Below, piece after piece: positions 30,666 through 34,034 of a DNA stretch of 34,034 bases. The notes beneath the pieces are model-generated. The model was given only the letters and a program-made list of their open reading frames with translations. It had not been told where the DNA came from and searched no databases. The position numbers and the translations under genes are program-made. The stretch comes from Oscillospiraceae bacterium. Its GTDB lineage: Bacteria > Bacillota > Clostridia > Oscillospirales > Acutalibacteraceae. The stretch spans positions 4,563 through 38,596 of the forward strand of contig JAFLUN010000008.1 in assembly GCA_022508785.1 (NCBI GenBank). Reading direction: 5' to 3'. Within the stretch, counting starts at the first letter, position 1. Each line of letters opens with the position of its first letter.

Positions 30666-32025
30666 AAAGGTCTTTATTTGCAGTAATTGCGGGTATGAAA
30701 CTCCCAAATGGCTCGGTCAATGTCCTGAGTGTAACGAATGGGCAACACTTAACGAAGAAATCGTTTCGTTAGAAAAACCGACAAATACTTTCTCATCAAA
30801 GTCTAATTTAAACAGAGGAAAGGCTTTACCGCTTGCCGATATAAATTCCGACACTTTCCAAAGATTTGACACAGGTCTTTCAGAGCTTAACAGAGTTTTG
30901 GGCGGCGGACTTGTAAGGGGTTCGGTTGTTTTGCTTTCGGGTGACCCGGGAATAGGTAAGTCCACAATTCTTTTGCAGGTTTGCGAATACTTGGGCGCAG
31001 GGCATAAAATTCTCTATGTTTCGGGTGAGGAATCAGCCCATCAAATAAAGATGCGCGCTTCAAGGCTGGGTGTTAAAACGGATAATTTATACATACTTTG
31101 CGAAACTGATGCTCAGTACATTTCAGAATACATTTTCAGCGAAAAGCCAGACATTGTGATAATTGATTCTATTCAGACAATGGAAATAAACGAGATTACA
31201 TCGTCACCGGGTAGTGTAACACAGGTTCGTGAATCAACAAACCTGTTGGCAAGAACTGCAAAGGCTTCAAATATACCGATTTTTCTTGTAGGCCATGTCA
31301 ATAAAGACGGTAATATTGCAGGTCCTAAGGTTCTTGAACATATTGTTGACTGTGTTCTCTATTTTGAAGGGGACAGAAATACATCTTACAGAATTTTACG
31401 GGCAGTTAAGAACAGATACGGCTCTACCAATGAAATAGCTGTTTTTGAAATGCTTGACAACGGTCTTAACCAAGTGGACAACCCTTCAATGATGCTTATT
31501 TCAGGTAAGCCGAAAAACGCTTCGGGAACGTGCGTTGCCTGCCTTATGGAAGGCTCAAGGCCAATTTTGGCAGAGGTGCAAAGTCTTGTTACGCCCACGG
31601 GATTCGGCAATCCAAGGCGTATGGCAACGGGTATTGATTATAACAGGCTTGCAATGCTTATTGCCGTTTTAGAAAAAAGGGCAGGGTATTACCTTAACAA
31701 TATGGACTGCTATGCCAATGTTATCGGAGGATTGAAAATAGAGGAGCCTGCGGCGGATTTGTCCATTGCTCTCGCCATTGTTTCAAGTCTTAAGGACATA
31801 ATTGTTCCTGACGATGTGCTGGCTTTCGGCGAAATAGGGCTTGCAGGTGAAATCCGCTCTGTGGTTGCTTGCGATCAACGAATTAAAGAGGCGGCAAATT
31901 TAGGCTTTAAAAAATGTGTAATTCCTTACCATAACTATAAAAAGCTTTCCAAAAGTGTGCTTGATTTAATGGAGATTGTTCCTGCAAGAACAGTAAGACA
32001 AGCCTTTGAGGAGATCATAAATTGA
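30649..32025 (+). CDS. radA: DNA repair/recombination ATPase RadA
   Basis: This 458-residue RecA-like, DnaB-like helicase assists branch migration during recombination. The N-terminal zinc finger uses Cys11, Cys14, Cys25 and Cys28 (CSNCGYETPKWLGQCPEC). The P-loop GDPGIGKST is at 98-106. The RadA-specific KNRYG motif is at about residue 255. The C-terminal Lon-like domain has IGGLKIEEPAADLSIALAI and FGEIGLAGEIRSV. The length is normal. GGAGG lies before the ATG, inside the end of cwlD. The next gene starts within its stop codon region, so at least four genes are coupled. Confidence 0.96.
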   Translation: MAQKSKKVFICSNCGYETPKWLGQCPECNEWATLNEEIVSLEKPTNTFSSKSNLNRGKALPLADINSDTFQRFDTGLSELNRVLGGGLVRGSVVLLSGDPGIGKSTILLQVCEYLGAGHKILYVSGEESAHQIKMRASRLGVKTDNLYILCETDAQYISEYIFSEKPDIVIIDSIQTMEINEITSSPGSVTQVRESTNLLARTAKASNIPIFLVGHVNKDGNIAGPKVLEHIVDCVLYFEGDRNTSYRILRAVKNRYGSTNEIAVFEMLDNGLNQVDNPSMMLISGKPKNASGTCVACLMEGSRPILAEVQSLVTPTGFGNPRRMATGIDYNRLAMLIAVLEKRAGYYLNNMDCYANVIGGLKIEEPAADLSIALAIVSSLKDIIVPDDVLAFGEIGLAGEIRSVVACDQRIKEAANLGFKKCVIPYHNYKKLSKSVLDLMEIVPARTVRQAFEEIIN

Positions 32026-32771
32026 GTAACACTTTTTTGATAAATCCTAATTTACCGTGTAGCGATGTTACTGATGTACTTGTTTCTGACGGCGACAGCG
32101 TCTTAATCAGCGCACTTGCAGATTTGGGCATAAATTCTTTAAAAATGTATAAAAGTCCTAATTTAGACATATTTTGCGCAAATCACAGCGACATACTTGT
32201 ATATCATCTCGGAAACGGTAAATTTATCATTGATAAAACCGCTGTAAATGCCTTTAAAAGCGATAATATAAGTGAAATAGTCAATGTGTGCTCGCCGTAT
32301 CCGTGCGATTGTTTATTAAATGCGGCTGACATTGGGGATTATATAATTTGCAACAGTAAAATTACGCATAAAAGTATTTTAAAATCGGCAGAAGAGCAGA
32401 ATAAAAAGATCATAAATGTAAATCAAGGCTACGCAAAATGCTCTGTTTGCATTGTAAAACGAAATACTGTTATTACTGATGATGTTTCAATATATCAAGA
32501 ATGCGAAAAAGTTGACGGTATTTCAGTGCTTTTAGTCAGTAAAGGCAGTGTTGTGTTAAAAGGACAGAATTACGGATTTTTGGGCGGTGCAAGCGGTCAA
32601 ATAGGGGAGAATAAGCTATTCTTTAACGGCGATTTAACATACCATAAAGATTATCTTGCAATTAAGCAGTTTTTGAGTTACCATAATGTAAAATATGCTG
32701 ATATAAAAAATAAACCGCTAACGGATGTCGGAAGCATTATTCCGATTAAGCAAAAGGGGAATACAGAATGA
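32022..32771 (+). CDS. DUF6873-like protein, unknown function
   Basis: This 249-residue soluble protein resembles the DUF6873 group, which I recall as predicted to adopt the guanidino-modifying-enzyme (arginine deiminase-like) fold; that assignment is from memory and moderate. Visible features are repeated short conserved-looking blocks: DIGDYIICN, NQGYAKCSVCIV, NTVITDDVSIY, GGASGQIGENKLFFNGDL and YHKDYLAIKQFL. These alternate strand and turn as in a propeller of beta-beta-alpha units. There is no signal peptide. The TTG start overlaps the radA stop (TTGA) and has GAGGAG upstream. It is followed by a small membrane protein with a four-base overlap. Candidate catalytic residues are the CSVC cysteines and acidic TDD, but activity is unproven. 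Confidence 0.7.
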   Translation: MSNTFLINPNLPCSDVTDVLVSDGDSVLISALADLGINSLKMYKSPNLDIFCANHSDILVYHLGNGKFIIDKTAVNAFKSDNISEIVNVCSPYPCDCLLNAADIGDYIICNSKITHKSILKSAEEQNKKIINVNQGYAKCSVCIVKRNTVITDDVSIYQECEKVDGISVLLVSKGSVVLKGQNYGFLGGASGQIGENKLFFNGDLTYHKDYLAIKQFLSYHNVKYADIKNKPLTDVGSIIPIKQKGNTE

Positions 32772-32983
32772 AAAAATCATATTTTATTACCTGGCTCGGC
32801 GCACTCTCAACTTTGTTGATTACTGCTTTTTCAGTATCGTATAAGACCAAAAAATACGGTCAAAAAATACACCCTAAAGGCAAAATGAGCTTCTCTTCTA
32901 TCGCTAATAAATTAAGCGATCTCAGCAATTCCGGAATGATAGATAAAGGTATAGATTTTCTTTTGAAAAAATCGTCAAAGTAA
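32768..32983 (+). CDS. Small single-pass membrane protein, unknown function
   Basis: This 71-residue protein is not recognised. One hydrophobic segment spans about residues 5-24, followed by a strongly basic stretch (KTKKYGQKIHPKGK) and an amphipathic C-terminal region with LSDLSNSGMIDKGIDFLL. The topology is likely N-out, C-in by the positive-inside rule. The ATG overlaps the preceding stop (ATGA), and a GGGG site lies ten bases upstream, so it is translationally coupled to the DUF6873-like gene. The tight coupling argues for a shared function, which remains unknown. Confidence 0.65.
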   Translation: MKKSYFITWLGALSTLLITAFSVSYKTKKYGQKIHPKGKMSFSSIANKLSDLSNSGMIDKGIDFLLKKSSK

Positions 32984-33032
32984 TGCGAATAAAACGTTTT
33001 ATAAGTGTTGATTTTTAAAAGGAGTTGCTTTA

Positions 33033-33683
33033 GTGGATAAAATTAAAAATCCTAATAAAGTGAAAGAATTCTTTAAAATAAATAGTAAAAGAAATGTATT
33101 TTGGCTCTGCATTTCTATAGTATTAGTTTTATTTTTTATAATTTGTTTAATAGAGCAAAATCAAATTGTAAAAGAAATAACTGTTCTTAGATATGAAAAG
33201 AAATATAAGCAAACACAAGACTGTGCAGATTTAATCAACCTTGTTGTAATACTACAAGATAGTAAGCGAGATACTGCTAAAATTAAGTATTCAAAAGCCT
33301 TGATAGATAGTATTACAGAAGAAGGAATTCATAATAGTATATTGCCATATGATAATGTATTGGAATATGCAACTCCGTATGAGATAGCAATAGATTTATA
33401 TTTGTTTTCAATATTATCTGCCAAAGAATACGAATTGTATGTTAATGAGTTTGTGGATTTATACCCAAAGCTATCATTTGAAATGAGAATAATGGTAGAT
33501 GGAAGTGCACCGGATAATTACAGCCGAACAAAAGATATTAAAGCTTTGGAAGCAGGCGTTAAAGCAAATAAAAAACTGTCGGAAACAACTGATGATGAAA
33601 TACTTAGACATCAATGCAATTCAAATGTGCACGCTCTTGAAACTGTTATGGCTGAAATTGAGGCTTCTTCATCGAGTAAATGA
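33033..33683 (+). CDS. Predicted membrane-anchored protein, unknown function
   Basis: This 216-residue protein is not recognised. A basic N-terminus leads to one membrane segment at about residues 22-41, then a mostly helical, charged outer part without cysteines forming motifs, and a serine-rich end. It starts with GTG at 33033 with AAAGGAG upstream. It is clearly more AT-rich than its neighbours, with many ATA and AAT codons, suggesting a recently acquired or fast-evolving orphan. It lies 49 bases after the previous gene; whether it has its own promoter is unclear. I see no enzymatic signature. Confidence 0.62.
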   Translation: MDKIKNPNKVKEFFKINSKRNVFWLCISIVLVLFFIICLIEQNQIVKEITVLRYEKKYKQTQDCADLINLVVILQDSKRDTAKIKYSKALIDSITEEGIHNSILPYDNVLEYATPYEIAIDLYLFSILSAKEYELYVNEFVDLYPKLSFEMRIMVDGSAPDNYSRTKDIKALEAGVKANKKLSETTDDEILRHQCNSNVHALETVMAEIEASSSSK

Positions 33684-34034
33684 GTAGTTTGATGCAACTG
33701 CGTCTTGAAAAAAAGGCACTGTTGCAGAGTTCGATGGAAAGACAGGAACAGAAGCAAACAGGATTATACGCTTTACTAAAAAGTTGTAAAAGTATCTTGT
33801 GAAATTTAAACTAATAATGATTTAGCTTACATAAAATAAATTTATTTATAAAATACAAATTTTATTAAAAGCGGTAAACTTATATGTTTATCGCTTTTTT
33901 GCTTTTATTTGTGTCTTCCTTAAAAAAGATCTTTATTTAATATTAACAAAATAAGTCGGGAGCGGGTGATGTTGAAAAGTCTGTTTTTTGTTCAAGTTGT
34001 TGAAAACTTAATTGTTAATTATACAAAATAAATA
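33684..34034. other. Intergenic stretch without a convincing gene
   Basis: About 350 bases hold no supported gene. Around 33709-33789 one frame reads KKGTVAEFDGKTGTEANR and then IIRFTKKL before a stop, with a stop just upstream and no start. It may be the degraded tail of a gene, but I cannot name it. A terminator is at 33867-33900. At the right edge TTGTTG (33997-34002), 17 bases and TATACA (34020-34025) could be the promoter of a gene beyond the window. Confidence 0.4.
33867..33900 (+). terminator. Rho-independent terminator near the right end
   Basis: AAAAGCGGTAAAC (33867-33879) pairs with GTTTATCGCTTTT (33885-33897, one G-U pair) around a five-base loop and ends in a T run. It is 184 bases beyond the last gene. 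The A-rich left side could also serve the opposite strand. Confidence 0.8.

Noticed and set aside
33692-33802. Short 36-codon frame starting at an ATG after the last gene
   Set aside because: No ribosome binding site, no recognisable pattern, and another frame over the same bases looks more protein-like.
1-34034. CRISPR array, rRNA/tRNA genes, insertion sequences or phage genes
   Set aside because: No regularly spaced repeats, no tRNA-like cloverleaf that I could recognise, no transposase or integrase motifs. Reading by eye could miss a diverged tRNA.

Overview
The window looks like chromosomal DNA from a low-to-moderate GC, Gram-positive Firmicute of class Clostridia, probably Oscillospirales/Ruminococcaceae-like. 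The evidence is strong GGAGG-type ribosome binding sites, frequent GTG/TTG starts, sigma-A-like promoters, a Rex repressor, rubrerythrin, a FtsK/SpoIIIE motor and a CwlD spore-cortex amidase. CwlD and TepA suggest, but do not prove, a spore former. The taxon is inferred from protein style, not from a search. I see no rRNA, tRNA, insertion sequence, prophage or CRISPR array.

Layout. Positions 1-4537 (+) hold a tightly packed aromatic amino acid operon: the 3' part of an aroE-aroK fusion, aroQ, aroA, tyrA and a class I DAHP synthase, closed by a terminator. On the minus strand follow a small AT-rich membrane protein and a RodA/FtsW-type glycan polymerase. A divergent promoter region separates rodA from typA/bipA and a divergent MreB-family actin gene (+). 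asnB (-) and a cytoplasmic GH28 glycosidase (+) are divergent. GH28 converges with trmO (-) on a terminator that lies inside the end of trmO. Rubrerythrin and a small AbrB-like protein with a cysteine knuckle (+) then converge with an acn-icd-rex operon (-), which makes 2-oxoglutarate from citrate and carries the NADH-sensing repressor Rex as its last gene.

From 18.4 kb almost everything is on the plus strand: tepA and ftsK/spoIIIE; a YgiQ-family radical SAM enzyme; a ComEC-like metallo-beta-lactamase with its DUF3006 partner; rpsB and tsf behind a structured leader; the tldD-pmbA protease pair; then cwlD, radA, a DUF6873-type gene and a one-helix membrane protein. The right end holds an AT-rich orphan membrane protein and about 350 bases without a convincing gene.

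Most genes are housekeeping, and I found no clear new defence or mobile system. The points most worth a second look are the rpsB leader, which can fold in two mutually exclusive ways; a repeated element with Rex-like half sites around the acn promoter; an EF-Ts with an extra segment of about 65 residues in its coiled-coil region; and an MreB-family protein with an altered phosphate-binding loop.
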